The notes under the pieces were generated by a model that saw only the letters and a list, made by a program, of their open reading frames with translations, was not told where the DNA came from and did not search any database. DNA of 64,000 bases from Dioscorea cayenensis subsp. rotundata (taxonomy: Eukaryota; Streptophyta; Magnoliopsida; Dioscoreales; Dioscoreaceae). The first letter of the stretch is position 1. Each line of letters starts with the position of its first letter. The DNA lies in assembly GCF_009730915.1 (NCBI RefSeq), contig NC_052487.1, positions 17,724,529-17,788,528 of the forward strand, written 5' to 3'. Of this stretch, positions 37,940 to 50,059 are shown one piece after another. Made by a program: the position numbers and the translations under genes.

Positions 37940-39063
37940 TCAGTTCACCTAAGATGTTGAGGCCTCTCATTCTAGCAGAGTATTTCATCTTCATCTCTAA
38001 GTATGTTCTTGTGCCACAATGTCGATGCGGATCAACCTCCTTACAAAAGTGTAGCACACGCAACAGCGAAGCAAACAATGTCCACTTGCGTTTTGAAAGG
38101 ATAGAATGACCTTGAGTCTAAAATCCCTAAATCGATTCTTTAAAAATCCCAAATGCTTTCTCTCTATTCTTGTTCTAATTTGAGAATGCGAAGATTGAAT
38201 AGTCCTTCGCATTTTTGGGGTCCTCTGACCGCTTGTTCTTGTAAGTAATGTACCTTACTTTTCGGGTAAGAAGATATGAAAACCATGTCTCTAGCATTAA
38301 ATAGTAAAGATATTGAGTTCATTTTATGAAAGAATATATGAAAAATATAACATGTGTTGTACTATTAAACCTTGAGGTATATGCAATCCATATGGTGGTG
38401 GTCGTGATAATGCATCTTTCAAAAACTAAGTAGTCATTTGCGAACCTTCCCAGCAGAGTAGGCGTGGTAAATTTTAGATCCAAATCACATGTCGGCACAG
38501 AAAGCGTTTTTATGTGATGCCTATGCGACCCCAAAGTTTACTCATGAGATCTACCTACCCTTGCATCTATATGAGTGCCATCCAACAAATCAATGCAATC
38601 ACGAGAGCTAAAAGATAGATAGGATGGCAGGATAAAATAATTTCTAATTTGATTTAATGGGAAAGAAAAGCCATCACACCTTGAAAGGATAAAAAATTAG
38701 GGTTGAATTCTATATCGGGGGTGTGTTGATGCCCCGATTGTTTCACAAACAAATGTCGGATCTTGCAAATAGCTCGAGAGGACATCATTTAAAATATCAG
38801 CTCACAGTCACCGATCTAATAAAATCAATTTTGAAATTGCCATGCATGGTGCCCGATTATGTGTTAAAAGTGCCACTTGTTCCTCTAGCGGCGTGGATGG
38901 TATCCCTCAAGTGACCATGCTTCCTTAATATAGTGCAAAGTCCGAGGCCATATCCTTGAACATTCAGTATATATCCAAGCACAATGTACTCCATCTCAAT
39001 ATTCGGGCCATGTGTGCGTTTTCGATGAATATCCCTTCTGAAGGAAGGTTCTCGAGGTGGCAT
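37940..39063 (-). pseudogene. Harbinger DDE transposase
   Basis: A minus-strand coding region spread over frames. The N-terminal helix-turn-helix part reads LRKHGHLRDTIHAA and then YLQDPTFV-like sequence (38720-39063). The middle reads DCIDLLDGTHIGCKG (near 38570), which carries the catalytic Asp of the DGTHI motif. The C-terminal part (38212-37997) reads SQIRTRIERKHLGFLKNRFR, where the E of IER is the third catalytic residue in this DDE family. Frameshifts separate these blocks. It cuts and moves the element when intact. Confidence 0.82.
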
Positions 39064-40530
39064 CTCAGTCAGTTCTAATCGGTTGAACTACGTTCTGAAA
39101 ATAATGACCATGGTTACTGCAACACGAGGATGTCAATGTGGATTAATTTGGATAGATTGTCATTGGCCATTATAAACCTATATTGACATAAAAAGATATA
39201 TATAACCATAAGTTTCATATTTATTAAAAAGTGCCACTAAAAATAACTCAACCCACGGCATCACCCTACGGTATATTTATTAAAAACTAATTAAAAATAA
39301 AGAGATGGATATACTTGTGCATACAAAATGATATACAACATTCCATCAAGCAATTGGATTCATCTAAAAAGTGAATTTAATTATTGTGAATTTAATATGC
39401 AGTTAATTCAATCCAGAATGATATACATTATATTAAAATTAATATATAGTCAATTCATCAATATTTCATCAATATTTATCAACATGAAAATTTTCATGAC
39501 TAAAATTAGGCAAGTAATAGAGGCATAAAACAAATTGGTTTCAGCCAAGGCAAAACATAAAATGTGGGCAAAGACCATAGCCCAAACAGGGACCCATTTA
39601 AGAAAACATATATTTTGAACATTAACATGCAAAAAATATATTTAGAACAACAAATTAATTTAAAATTAAGCATTAACATGAAAAAAATATATTTAGAACA
39701 AAAATCTTACAGAATGATAACGTTTCAAATGCTTCTTCCAGGGAAATACAGTATTGAATCTATAACGTTTCAAATGCTTCTTCCATAATAACTTCTTCAA
39801 TTTTTACTCAAGCATTCTTATAGGCATATTCCATTTGTTCAGCAGATATAAATCACCATGGCAAAGCATGGTTGGTCCACCCATGACCTATGATCATTCC
39901 ATCCTTCAAACTAGAAATTGCATTTGATTAACTAAAAACTAGCATACCATAGACTGGATGAGTAAATCTTTCCACACAAATACCATGTGCAGGCATGAAA
40001 TTGTAACAGAAATTTGGTAAGAGAGGGAAAACTGAAGCTTTAGTGGGACTTCCAGGCATAGGAAAAGCAAAAAACAACTCAATTTCTAGGATAGATATCA
40101 ACCTCCTAAGAATCAAAATCATTCTACAATATGATTTTTAGTGCATAAAAATAACACCAACCTTAACAATGGGCAATTTAAAGGCATTTTCGACAATTCC
40201 ATAATATAAATAACAAGTGAACATAACTAAAACTGCATTACATGCAAACATTATGAGAGTTGAGCAAGCAATAGTCAAACACTCATCAAGTTTACTAATG
40301 AGGAGCAATTGATGAAAATAGAGATTCAAAATTATCTGACAGAATACAAAATAATACCAATAACCAGAAATATAGGACTATGTAATCATTTCACAACAAC
40401 CAAGTAAACCAATTATAAAATTCAAATAATGAGAAAAACTAGCCAGCCTCACTGAAAAACTAGACAACCAAGTAAACCAATTATAACATATCACACCATT
40501 TTGGCATATTTTCATACTGACGTCTCAAAG

Positions 40531-40812
40531 TGACACTTTGATCACATTAATTAAAACACATAACTTTTTTTCTTTTTTAATTAAATTGGCTAAAGAAGCT
40601 GCATCACAGTTGTTGCAACAAAACAAGTTAAATCTCAGAAATCAAAGTCTAAATGCTGAGAAACTTTCAGGAAAAGTGGCACTTTGATCACATTAATTAA
40701 AACACATAACTTTTTTTTAAAATTAAATTGGCTAAAGAAGCTGCATCACAACTGTTGCAACAAAACAAGTTGAATCTCAAAAATCAAAGTCTAAATGCTG
40801 AAAAGCTTCCAG
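40531..40812. repeat. 146-bp tandem duplication inside Harbinger
   Basis: Two adjacent copies starting TGACACTTTGATCACATTAA (40531) and TGGCACTTTGATCACATTAA (40677). The similarity continues through GGCTAAAGAAGCTGCATCAC to about 40812. Confidence 0.85.
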
Positions 40813-41208
40813 GAATCATCGTGGCTATGAAGAAAGGGGGTGATGGCGACAAGATCAGGCCACCGAGCATGTTCTAGTAAAAACAAGGAAGAATAACACA
40901 CCTGATCAACAATGCGATCGTCGGAGGAGAGATCAGCTGCTGCCCGTACCGGAGGAAAAAAGTTATCGGAGCTCAGATCTAGCCGTTGCCGATGCCAGAG
41001 GAGAGATCTAGCCGTCTGCCACTGCCGGTGGGTGCCGATTTGTAGATCTAACCGCCGGCGAAGTTTTCCGACCAAAGAGAAGATGCGGCCTGACAATGGT
41101 AGAGGAGGAGAGAGAGGTTCACTTCATGACTTCAAGAGAGGTTTTGGAAGTGGGTGAAGTGGGGCTTTTATAAGAGGCTTACTTCCCCCACTTCAGTGTA
41201 AAATATAA

Positions 41209-41239
41209 TGAAGTGGGTTTGTGTTAAAACCCACTTCAG
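41209..41239. repeat. Hairpin near Harbinger end
   Basis: Stem TGAAGTGGGTTT with its complement AAACCCACTTCA and a short loop. It lies about 75-105 bp from the element terminus, the counterpart of the hairpin near the other end (1239-1272). Confidence 0.6.
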
Positions 41240-41314
41240 AAGAAAAGAACATAAAAAGTGGGGAAGTCAGTCCACTTCCCCCTACTTCAGCCCACTTACG
41301 GTGAAATGAGCACC

Positions 41315-43690
41315 TTAGAGGAAGTTAAAAAGTGCCATGTTTGACTTAGGGTGGAGACAAAAGCCTCGGGTGTCGGTTGGATTCCCCGATGCAATTCTTC
41401 AAAGCAGATTACGGGATACAACTAAATCTTACTTTCTTTTGCTATGTGATGATTTCTTTTGGCAAATGGGCAATTTAGAAAAAGTCAACTGGGCTAGTAT
41501 CACCCTTATTCCTAAAGTGAAACACCCGGTGCTGAGGGGATTATAGGCCCATCGAGTCCCGATTAATTCCTCTATGACAATTATCTCTAAGCTTTGGCGA
41601 CGGGGTTGAGTCGGTCATGAATTCCCTCATCTACGAGTGAGCAGATGCACTTTCCAAAAAGGGGACGTTGTATTCTAGATAACGTTGCAACTGTCGAAGA
41701 ATTGATTTTTAGTGTTCACAAGCGTAGGTTACATGTGCACAATCTGAAAGTTGATTTCTCTAAGGCTTTTGATTTGGTTGATTGGGATTTCCTTTTCGAC
41801 CTTCTAAAAACCAAGGGTTTTGGGGATCGATGGATTGGTTGGATCAGTTGTATCTTGTCTTCTTCAAAGGCATCCATACTAATTAATTGTTCTCCCAATA
41901 GGTATGTTCATTATTAAAGGGGGTTACGTCAAGGTGATCCGCTTTACCCCTTGTTGTTTGTCCTTGTTACGGAAGTGCTGTGCACGATGTTCTCTAATGC
42001 GATGCGGGCTCAGATCCTGATTAGTGTGCCTCTTGGGAAGTTTCGTAGCAGATGCAATATGCACTACGTAGAGGATCTGTTGGTTTTGACTATGGGAGGG
42101 CTCGAAGATCTGGGTATTGTGAAACTCGTCTTATATGTGTTCGAAGGCATGTCGGGTTTAGCGACTAACTTCTCAAAAATTTGTTTATACACTTCTACCT
42201 TGGGGGTGTTACCTAACCCAACCGTTGCAGAGACATTAAGTTGTGAGAGGGGCTTGCTTCTAGTTACGTACCTTGGTATCCCAATTGCCGGGAGAAGGCC
42301 AAGAAGGCAAGATTGGGAGGGCTCATCTCAAAGATTAGAAAAAGGTTATCCTCATGGAAAGTGCAACACTTATCATTAGGGGGTCGACTTACTCTGGTGA
42401 ACTCGGTTCTCTCTGTGTTACCAACATACTGGATGTCCTTGTTTCATTTACCATGTTGGGTCATCAAAGAGATCAACCGGATCCAAAGAGATTTTTTGTG
42501 GTCAGGACCGGACATTGATAACCCTAGATGTTGTCTGGTCTGCTGGAAAAACCTTTGTCGGTCGCGTGAACATGGTTGTTGGGGTATTTTGGATCTTCGC
42601 AATTTCAACCAAGCTTTACTAGGTAAATGGTACTGGAAATTCATGAATGAACCCTCTTGGAGTGGTGCGGATGTAGTTGATTTAATTATGGGGTACCTAG
42701 TTGGAACATGTTCCCTAAGCATTCGGGTAGAATCTCTTTTTTTGTTTTTTTGGAAAGGGTTACTAACGTCTCTCAGCGTTAAGAGGATGTGTCTCACATG
42801 TTATTAATTCGGGACGGAGACTCTCTTTTGAAAAGACCGATGGTTAAATAGGAGGCACCTATGTGTTTCTTTGGCCAGAAGAGTTCAGAAGGACTCGTTA
42901 TCCTAATGGTACGGTCCATGATTTGGAGTTCACCTTAGCGAGGCCCCGCTCTCAGAAGTTGAGGATGTTATTTCTTATAGAGATCAGGCGAGGGCACATG
43001 AGAGGGACATTGGAGATAAAAAAAAAAGGTTGAGGCTTGTAGGTAATGGTGCCTTCTGGTCAAATCCTTTTATAGCTTCCTAAATGATGGTGGGTTGCTG
43101 CGCCCGGTAGGTGGGGTTCTTTTGGCACAACACGCACCGAAGAAGATAACTATTTTCAACTGGCTTGTGTGGAAGAATAAGATCCTCTCTCTGGAAAACC
43201 TTGAACGAAGAAGATGTAATCGGCTTCCCACTGCGACTTGTGTTATGTGCCACTCGGCAATTCAGTAGGTGGATCATCTCTTCTTTCAGTGCTCTTTCGC
43301 TAGGCAAGTTTGGGATTATTTTGTTCGTCTGTTCCATCTCTCGGATGCCCCTGGAGATAGACATACTGCTTGGGGAGTCTAGCGAGTGATAGTGAGACTA
43401 GCATATAGGATTGTGGGGGATCTTGCTGTGAAAGTAATTATGTGGTCCATTTGCCTTGCTAGAAATGAATGCATTTTTAATGCTAATATCATGTCTGCCT
43501 ATGCTATAATGTTAAAAATTGACCACATGCTCTTATCTTGGTTCTCTTCAGTAGCTGATGGAACTAGAGGGAAGCTTGATGATGCATCTTCTGCCATACA
43601 GTGCAGTCTGGAGTTCTTAGGTCCTTGTGTGGAGGAGTCAGGAGGTGCTCTGCCTTTTAAGGTGATGCATGAGCAGAACACAGGCTAGTT
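41315..43690 (+). pseudogene. LINE reverse transcriptase, C-terminal part of ORF2
   Basis: Plus-strand coding blocks follow the usual LINE order: NWASITLIPKVKHP, then KVDFSKAFDLVDWDFL (with the catalytic Asp of the first motif), then LRQGDPLYPLLFVLVTEVL, then a degraded YxDD reading HYVEDLLVL near 42060 (the first catalytic Asp is replaced by Glu). Downstream are LGIPI, SSWKVQHLSLGGRLTLVNSV and GCWGILDLRNFNQALLGKWYWK. Frames change near 41550, 41640, 41915 and 42310. It directly continues the right LINE after the Harbinger insertion. Confidence 0.85.
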
Positions 43691-43699
43691 AGAGATGGT

Positions 43700-45409
43700 G
43701 ATTCAGGATGTTTGAAGAGGCATTCATTGTCCTCCCAGTTGTTTGTTCTATGCGTTTGGTCTTTTATTTCCACTTCCTATGGTTTGTTCTTTCCTGCTTT
43801 TTGTTGCTCTTCTATTATTGCTTCATCACTAGTGACGACATGTTATTTTCTTTCTTATTTTAATTGAAGTGGTTTATTTAACTATTATCTCATATTTGTC
43901 TCTACTTTAAATCGTATAAAAAATTTAGTAAATAATTAAATTTGGGCATGCTATGATTTTGGACTGTTTGGATTGATTTTGTTGTTTTTTTTTAAAAAAT
44001 AAAGATACAAGCTAAGATGGATTTAATTTGAATTTTTAGGAATTTTTTTTTTAAAATTTTCACGCATTAGATAGTGAAGAAAGCACTTGTATATGATAGG
44101 GCAAAAAAAAAAAAATTATTTAACTATAACGCACTTAACAACTTTAATATATAAATGTGCCATTCATTCATATGTTTAACTGTATTTAAAAAGGATAATC
44201 AATTTTTATTTTTATTTTTAAATCTTAATGCAATGATTTTGTTTAAATAAAATTGTTTATTATGGGGCAGTATACATAAAACATGTTTTTTTTAATTATT
44301 ATTATTAATTTTCGTATATGTGGTATTTCATGCGGCTAACATGGCAACATGGCCATTTATAAGGTAGCCACTATTTTTAAAAAAATATTTGTTAATATAA
44401 TACATCATGGATTGGAACAGGTAATTTGTCATATTATTAATCAACAATAAAAAAAAAAACACACTTGTGATATAGTATGCTACATTAACTACCGAGTGCA
44501 ATAACACGGGAGTAACGACTCATCGACTAACGAGACTAACGAGTTTAATTTTCATGAGGGAGATTAAAAGTTTAACTCCTCAAAATATAGTTAAGTATTT
44601 AATGGATGTATACAGATGTATAAAGATGCTGACTTGCCCACATTATCAAAAGAAAAAAAAGTTACATATTAAAAGCATGTACTTAAGTATATGTTTTAGA
44701 TTCACAAGATGGATGATAATGAATATAAACAAGAGTGTATTGAACATTTTGACATGGAGTATAAATAATGCATTACAATTTAAAAGGTAAACAACTTAAA
44801 TGGTTCTCTATCTTCTTGTGTGTTTTTATTTCAAGCACTTAGCTTTAAAAGGTTACGATTTGGTCCATTATCTATATTTTTTTGTTATGATTTGGTTATT
44901 AAAACATACGGCGTTAACGGCGATCATATGTAGCATACTACGTGGTGTATCTTTGCTCTGGCATCTAACCTGATATTTACCACATGTGATCAACATTAGT
45001 GTCGTATGCTCAAGTGACCAAATTGTAACAAAAATTAAAAATAAGAGATCAAATCATAATTTTTTAAAGCTTATATGTATATGCACATGTAAAAATAGGT
45101 GACCATGAGATTTTTCACATGAAAAAGTCTAATAAAAATATCTTCAGAAGTTGCTTATATGCATATACATATGTACATACATATGGTCACAATTTTTTAA
45201 TACAAGACTGGAGGTTGTTCTAGTTTTGATATGTTGATTAGTGATAAACACAAACTTGCTAATTGATTCTAACAATCTGTTTAATTAATTAATTAATGAT
45301 TTCAAAGCTTTTTAAATTCTTGATTTGAGTATGCTTTAGATTTCTTTAAATTCATTCAGTTTGAATCTTTGGTACTTCAATTTGGTGAATGATACTTATT
45401 ATTATAATG
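43700..45409. other. AT-rich region, no gene recognised
   Basis: LINE 3' sequence grades into very AT-rich DNA with A and T runs. One open frame (44554-44790) has no recognisable domain. An 8-bp target duplication copy (TTATAATG, 45402-45409) closes the region. Confidence 0.6.
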
Positions 45410-45968
45410 CAGGGGCGACTCAAGGCTTATAAAGGCCTAAAGCCCTTGCATAAAACTAACCCTAATTAATTAATTAAAAAATTATTAAAAAAAATATTGA
45501 AGCTATATTTTTTTGAAATAGATTTGTTTGTTGGGAGAAGAAGATAATTAGTTATGTATTGAAGCTACATTTTTTTTTTTGGAAATAGATTTATTGGTTG
45601 GGAGAAAGACATAATTAATTATATATTAAAGTAAAAAAATTAAGAACTTAATTTATTAGTTTTTATTTTAAAAAAGCTAGATGATCGAAGATTTGAAATT
45701 GGTGCAGTATTAAATAAAAAGGTTTAAATATTAATTAATTATACAACCAATAATTATTATGATTTCAAGGATAAGATTTTAAAAAAATTTAAAAATTTAA
45801 AGTTAATAATGAGGTCACAAATTAAATTTTGAAGTTATTATTTACCCAATATATGGTTATTATTATAACCATAGTGATAAGATTTTAAAAACTATATTGA
45901 TTTAAACTTAGATGATGCGGTAGGGCAAAAGGCTTTGCTTGATTGGCTTTATCCTTGAGCCGCCCCTG
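45410..45968. mobile_element. Non-autonomous hAT-type element
   Basis: A 559-bp element with terminal inverted repeats CAGGGGCGACTCAAGG at the left and CAGGGGCGGCTCAAGG (on the minus strand) at the right, 15 of 16 matching. It is flanked by a perfect 8-bp duplication TTATAATG (45402-45409 and 45969-45976). The CAGGGG end and 8-bp duplication are hAT hallmarks. No coding capacity. An internal AT-rich duplication of about 70 bp repeats GAAGCTA...GAAATAGATTT...GGTTGGGAGAA. Confidence 0.92.
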
Positions 45969-46175
45969 TTATAATGTTTATATTGGGGTTATGAACTATC
46001 TCTTGAATTTCAAAGTTGTGTCCATCCTCTATGAACTTCAATCATTGTTTTTAATTTATTCGAAGTTGTAATATTTCTTTATTATTGCTTTGAATTTCAA
46101 CTTGTTCCTATTGATCTTCACAGGAAGATATGGTGGACCTTGCCATTAGTTCTTTCAATCACATGAACCGTACCC

Positions 46176-48700
46176 AAGATGTTGAAGTTTATGGTGGAGC
46201 GACTACATCCAAATCATGGATCCGAAACACAATATTCGAGCGTATACGTCATTGCTCATGTTGATTGATCATGGTAAGAATAAAAAAATGACTAGGTTGT
46301 TCAAACTTCAATTTGAAATTTACTCGTGAAACATATTGTTTTGTTCTTTAAAGATGTTGTGGCACATGAAACTTAAGCTTCCATTGAAGTTTCTAATAAT
46401 ATTTGCATGCACACGTACATTGGATGTTGCAGGCAAGTCTACTCTCACAGACTCTCATGTTGCGGCCGATGAAATTATCTCAGAGGAAGTTGCCAGGGAT
46501 GTCAGAATGACAGATACCCGGCAAGATAAAAGCGTAACGGGTATCACGAATTGAGTCGACAGGGGATTTCTTTTGTACTATAAAATGAATGATAAATCTC
46601 CGAAGAACTTCAAGGGTAATAAGTCGTGGAATGAGTATATCATCAACCTCATTGATTCACCGAGGACATGTTGATGAGATTGGTGGAAAGAGTCAAGCTT
46701 TCGCTTTTAATCGTCAATAAAATGGATGAGATGTTTTCTAAAGCTTCAAGTTGAAGGAGAAGAAGCATATCAGGCTTTTCGAGCGGTAATTTAGAATGCA
46801 AATGTTATTATGGCAACATATGAGTATGCTCTTCTTGGTGATGTCCGAGTTTATCCTGAGAAAGGTATTGTTGCATTCTCGTCTGGATTGCATGGTCGCA
46901 TTTACCTTTAACCCGACTTTGCTCGAGATGTGTTCTTCTAAATTTGGAGTTGATGAGAGTAAGATGATGGAGAGGCTTTGGGATGAAAAACTATTCGATC
47001 ATGCCACCAAAAAGTGGACTAGTAAGAGCTCGTGGTCACCGACATGCAAACATGGATTTGTTTGACTTTTGCTATGAACCTATCAAGCAAATAATCGAGC
47101 CTTTTGCATGAATGATCAGAAGGACAAATTGTGGCTAATGCTGCGAAACCGGGGTTACACGGAAATCTGAAGAGAAAGAGTTGGTAGGGAAGGCAATGAT
47201 GAAGAGAGTAATGCAAACTTGGTTGCCTGCTAGTAATGCACTTCTTGAAATGTTGATATTCCATCTGCCATCATCTTCTAAGGCTCAGAAGTATTGGGTT
47301 GATAACTTATATGAAGGACTGCTGGATGACATATATGCAAATGCCATCAGGAACTGTGACTTTGAAGGTCCTCTTATGTTGTATATATTGAAGATGATTC
47401 CGGCATCAGATAAAGGAAGGTTCTTTGCATTTGGTTGTGTTTTTTCAGTGAAGGTGTCGACAGGATTGAAAGTTAGAATCATGGGACCAAATTTTGTTCC
47501 AGGCCAAAATAAAGACTTATATGTGAAGAGTGTCTGGGAGCTGTAATTTGGATGGGCAAGAAGCGAGGAGTCCGGTGAGGATGTTCCTTGTGGAAACACA
47601 GTGGCCATGGTTGGCTTTGATCACTTCATTATTAAGAATGCAACTTTGACTAATGACAATGAACTTGATGCACATCCCATAAAAGCAATGTAGTTTTTTA
47701 TTTCTCCGAGTTGTTGGAGTAGCGATGACAATGTAAAGTTGCTTCCGATCTCCGCAAAAGCTTGTTGAAGGCTTAAAGTGAATAGCTAAATCAGACCCGA
47801 TGGCGGTTTGCATGATGGAGGAAACCCGGTGAGCATGTCATTGCCGGAGCAGGTGAGCTTCACCTTGAAATTTGCTTGAAAGATTTGCGAGAATGATTTC
47901 ATGGCAAGTGCGGAAATCATGAGTCTCCGATCCATTGGTCTCATTCTGCGAAACTGTACTTAAAAAGCCTATGGAACAAGAACTTGCCAAGGCAATCGAC
48001 GAGGGACATATCGGCTCAAGAGATGATCCAAAAGCACATTCGAAGATTATATATGAAGAGTTTGGATTGGACAAGGAACTTGAGTACTGAAAATATAGTG
48101 CTTTGGACATGAAACCACAGCCCAAACATGGTTGTTGATAGGTTTAAAGGAGCTCGAGTACCTCAATGAAATCAAAGATTCCGTCATCGAGAATTTCAAT
48201 GGGCGTCTAAAAGCAGTGCATTGGTGGAGGAACATATGCGGGCGATATGTTTGATGTATGTGATGTAGTGTTGCATGCGATGCAATTCACTGAGTGTCTG
48301 GCTGATTATGGCAACATTGAGATGAGCAATATATGCCTCAATTAACAATGAGTCGAGACTTTTAGAACTTGTTTATTTGGTTGAAATTCGAGCACCTAAG
48401 CAAGCACTTGGTGGAATTTATAGTGTCCTTAACCAAAGAAGAATTAGAGACCGAGGGCACACCTCTTTACAATATCAAGGCTTACTTATCGAGTTATTGA
48501 GTCATCTCGCGAAAGCACATTGAGGGGCTCGCAACATATAGCGGGCATTACCCGGTCAGTGTTTGATCATTAAGACATTATGTACCCTGACCCTAATAGG
48601 CCTGGTTCTTAATCTCAGGCAGCTTGTGAGCAAAAATTCGAAACGAAAAAGGCTTGAAAGGCGAGATCACAATGCTCTCCCATACGAAGATAAGCTCTAG
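46176..48700 (+). pseudogene. Elongation factor 2 (EF-2) pseudogene
   Basis: EF-2 is the GTPase that moves the ribosome during translation. Exon 1 (about 46176-46273) decodes to IMDPKHNIR and then VIAHVD with a frame slip. A GT-AG intron (46274-46432) interrupts the GTP-binding loop after the HG of DHG|KST. Exon 2 (46433-48700) starts GKSTLTDS and continues with [26 protein letters not shown] sequence, [59 protein letters not shown] and [15 protein letters not shown], ending in EDKL. A block of about 120 bp near 46680 is missing (the switch-region neighbourhood), and at least ten frameshifts or stops occur. The intron is retained, so it is a DNA-level duplicate, not a retrocopy. Confidence 0.9.
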
Positions 48701-49260
48701 ATTTATACTCGGTGTATTTGTTTAGTATTTTTTGGCGTGCTTTTGGTGTGAACTATGTGGATCATTTTTATCTGCATAAATTGATGTTATTTCATCGTTG
48801 TTTATCTTTTATTTCTCTTGGTTACCACTTGCTTGGAGAGTATTGTGCTATAATAACAGCTCTTTCACATGCAATTGAAAAATCAATACCTCCGGATAAT
48901 GATTTCCAGCTTTCGTGTCACAGGTGCTAAACTAAACTATATGCATGAAATTTCAATTTGATATCATAGAGAAAGGGTTCATATATCCTCATGATGATAA
49001 GAGCCGGACTTGGTGGCATTTCTTTTTGTATATCAGGCTCGTCTCCGAAGCAAATGATATTAGTCATTAATTATGAAGATTAACACTAGATTCAGACAAC
49101 TATTACGTAGCACAGTGAATTATCACACGGTAATGGGTGGGTAGGCATTATTCACAATACTATTTAAATGGGTCCCTTATGGAAGAAGTCATATCCCTTC
49201 ACCTTCTAAAATTATATGGTAAGGGAGATTTATTAGCTTAGTATAGTTCATGTAAATTTT
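48701..49260. other. Region downstream of EF-2 pseudogene
   Basis: It probably includes former EF-2 3' untranslated sequence (T-rich, 48701-48920) and then unremarkable AT-rich DNA. No gene was recognised. Confidence 0.5.
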
Positions 49261-49269
49261 CTAGCTGTG

Positions 49270-49790
49270 CATAGAGGGGGCATGGGTCGACTTTTTGGCC
49301 CGGCCTCGAAACCGCCCGTGGGAGCCTCGCTCGATTCAATAGACCCGCGGTTGGGCTGAGACCCATGAATCGGCCCTGCATCAGAAGGGTCCCGGTTATG
49401 AGTAGGGGTGTAAATGATACACCTCTAATCGCAAGCTACTCGGGCTCGACTCGATGAAAACTCGAACTCGACTCGGTCATGGTCGAGCCGAGCTCGAGTT
49501 CGAGTAGCTCGAGTAGTCGAGCGAGCCGAGCTCGAGTATTTAGATACTTGGCTCGAGTGCTCGTGAGCCTAATCGAGTAGTGACATATATATTTATAATA
49601 TAATATTTATTATATAATTACCATTATATCTTTGTAAAGTTAAAAATATTAATATTTTTAACAAAAATTTCTCTCATTCTCACGATTGAGAAGAGAATCG
49701 AGCCCGGACTCACTCGTGGACTGTGAGCCGCCCCATCATCCCTAGGACCCCATCCTAGCCCGATTCATGCCCATCTTTCAACCCTAGCCT
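49270..49790. repeat. GC-rich CTCGAG/GAGCCGAGC repeat, probably a transposon remnant
   Basis: A local GC island with many TCGAG, GAGCTCG and GGCTCGAG words (49430-49570). It is bounded by GGGCATGGGTCGAC at about 49278 and GATTCATGCCCATC at about 49762, which form a loose inverted pair (GGGCATG). The pattern 'GGGTGTAAATGA...GAGCCGAGCTCGAG' recurs in many plant genomes as short DNA-element remnants (general knowledge). No clear target duplication was found. Confidence 0.45.
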
Positions 49791-50059
49791 GAATCTTTGA
49801 TAACTCGATAAACGCCGTCAACCCGTCACCTGTGAGGTGCCAAACCAAGTAGTGAGCTTGCAAGTTGCAAATTCCCAGGAATCCCATGGCCATTACTCTG
49901 ATCCTTTTTCTCGTTCTTCGTCTCCATTTCGCATCTCCGATGAAATTTGAAACCCTTGATCTCCATCAATGCCGTCTCTGGTGATCCTCTTCAGATCTCT
50001 GTCACCCTTTCTTTTCTCATTGTGTTTTCTTGTTGAGATGCATCTATGCTATACATCTG

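Larger units (their letters stand above)
35631..41314 (-). mobile_element. PIF/Harbinger DNA transposon, right-arm copy (both ends present)
   Basis: About 5.7 kb inserted in the LINE reverse transcriptase. The ends are imperfect inverted repeats: one side GGGCGTTCAT, the other GGTGCTCATTT on the opposite strand. Both are followed by GAAGTGG-rich subterminal sequence. The target duplication is TTA: intact at 41315-41317, and seen as TT at 35629-35630 where a base seems lost; the left-arm copy shows TAA at 1337-1339. Two minus-strand genes are inside: a Myb/SANT-like protein and a DDE transposase, the standard PIF/Harbinger pair. Both are frameshifted, so the copy is probably dead. Confidence 0.88.
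39064..41314. other. Harbinger upstream region with internal repeats
   Basis: Non-coding side of the element upstream of the transposase. It holds a short repeated AACATGxAAAAAATATATTTAGAAC motif near 39620 and 39675, a repeated AACGTTTCAAATGCTTCTTCC near 39720 and 39764, a 146-bp tandem duplication (40531-40812), and a GC-rich leader-like stretch (40890-41150). The end carries GAAGTGG repeats and a hairpin at 41209-41239. Confidence 0.6.
31500..43700 (+). mobile_element. LINE, right-arm copy, split by a Harbinger insertion
   Basis: The mirror of the left LINE, continuing past the interruption. The first part spans about 31500-35630 and the second 41315 to about 43700. In order: ORF1-like region with CCHC remnant (31676-33054), linker, endonuclease remnant (34380-34790), reverse transcriptase start (35130-35630), the Harbinger element, then reverse transcriptase proper and C-terminal region. 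Without the insertion it would be about 6.5 kb, normal for a plant L1. The end is AT-rich and no confident poly-A tail or target duplication was found. Confidence 0.8.

Noticed and set aside
40791..41157. Overlapping Arg-rich frames near the Harbinger end
   Set aside because: Both strands are open only because of GC-rich leader composition; neither matches a known transposon protein.
31440..43920. LINE target duplication TTATTTAA
   Set aside because: Eight AT-only bases near both presumed ends are too common in this DNA to be evidence.
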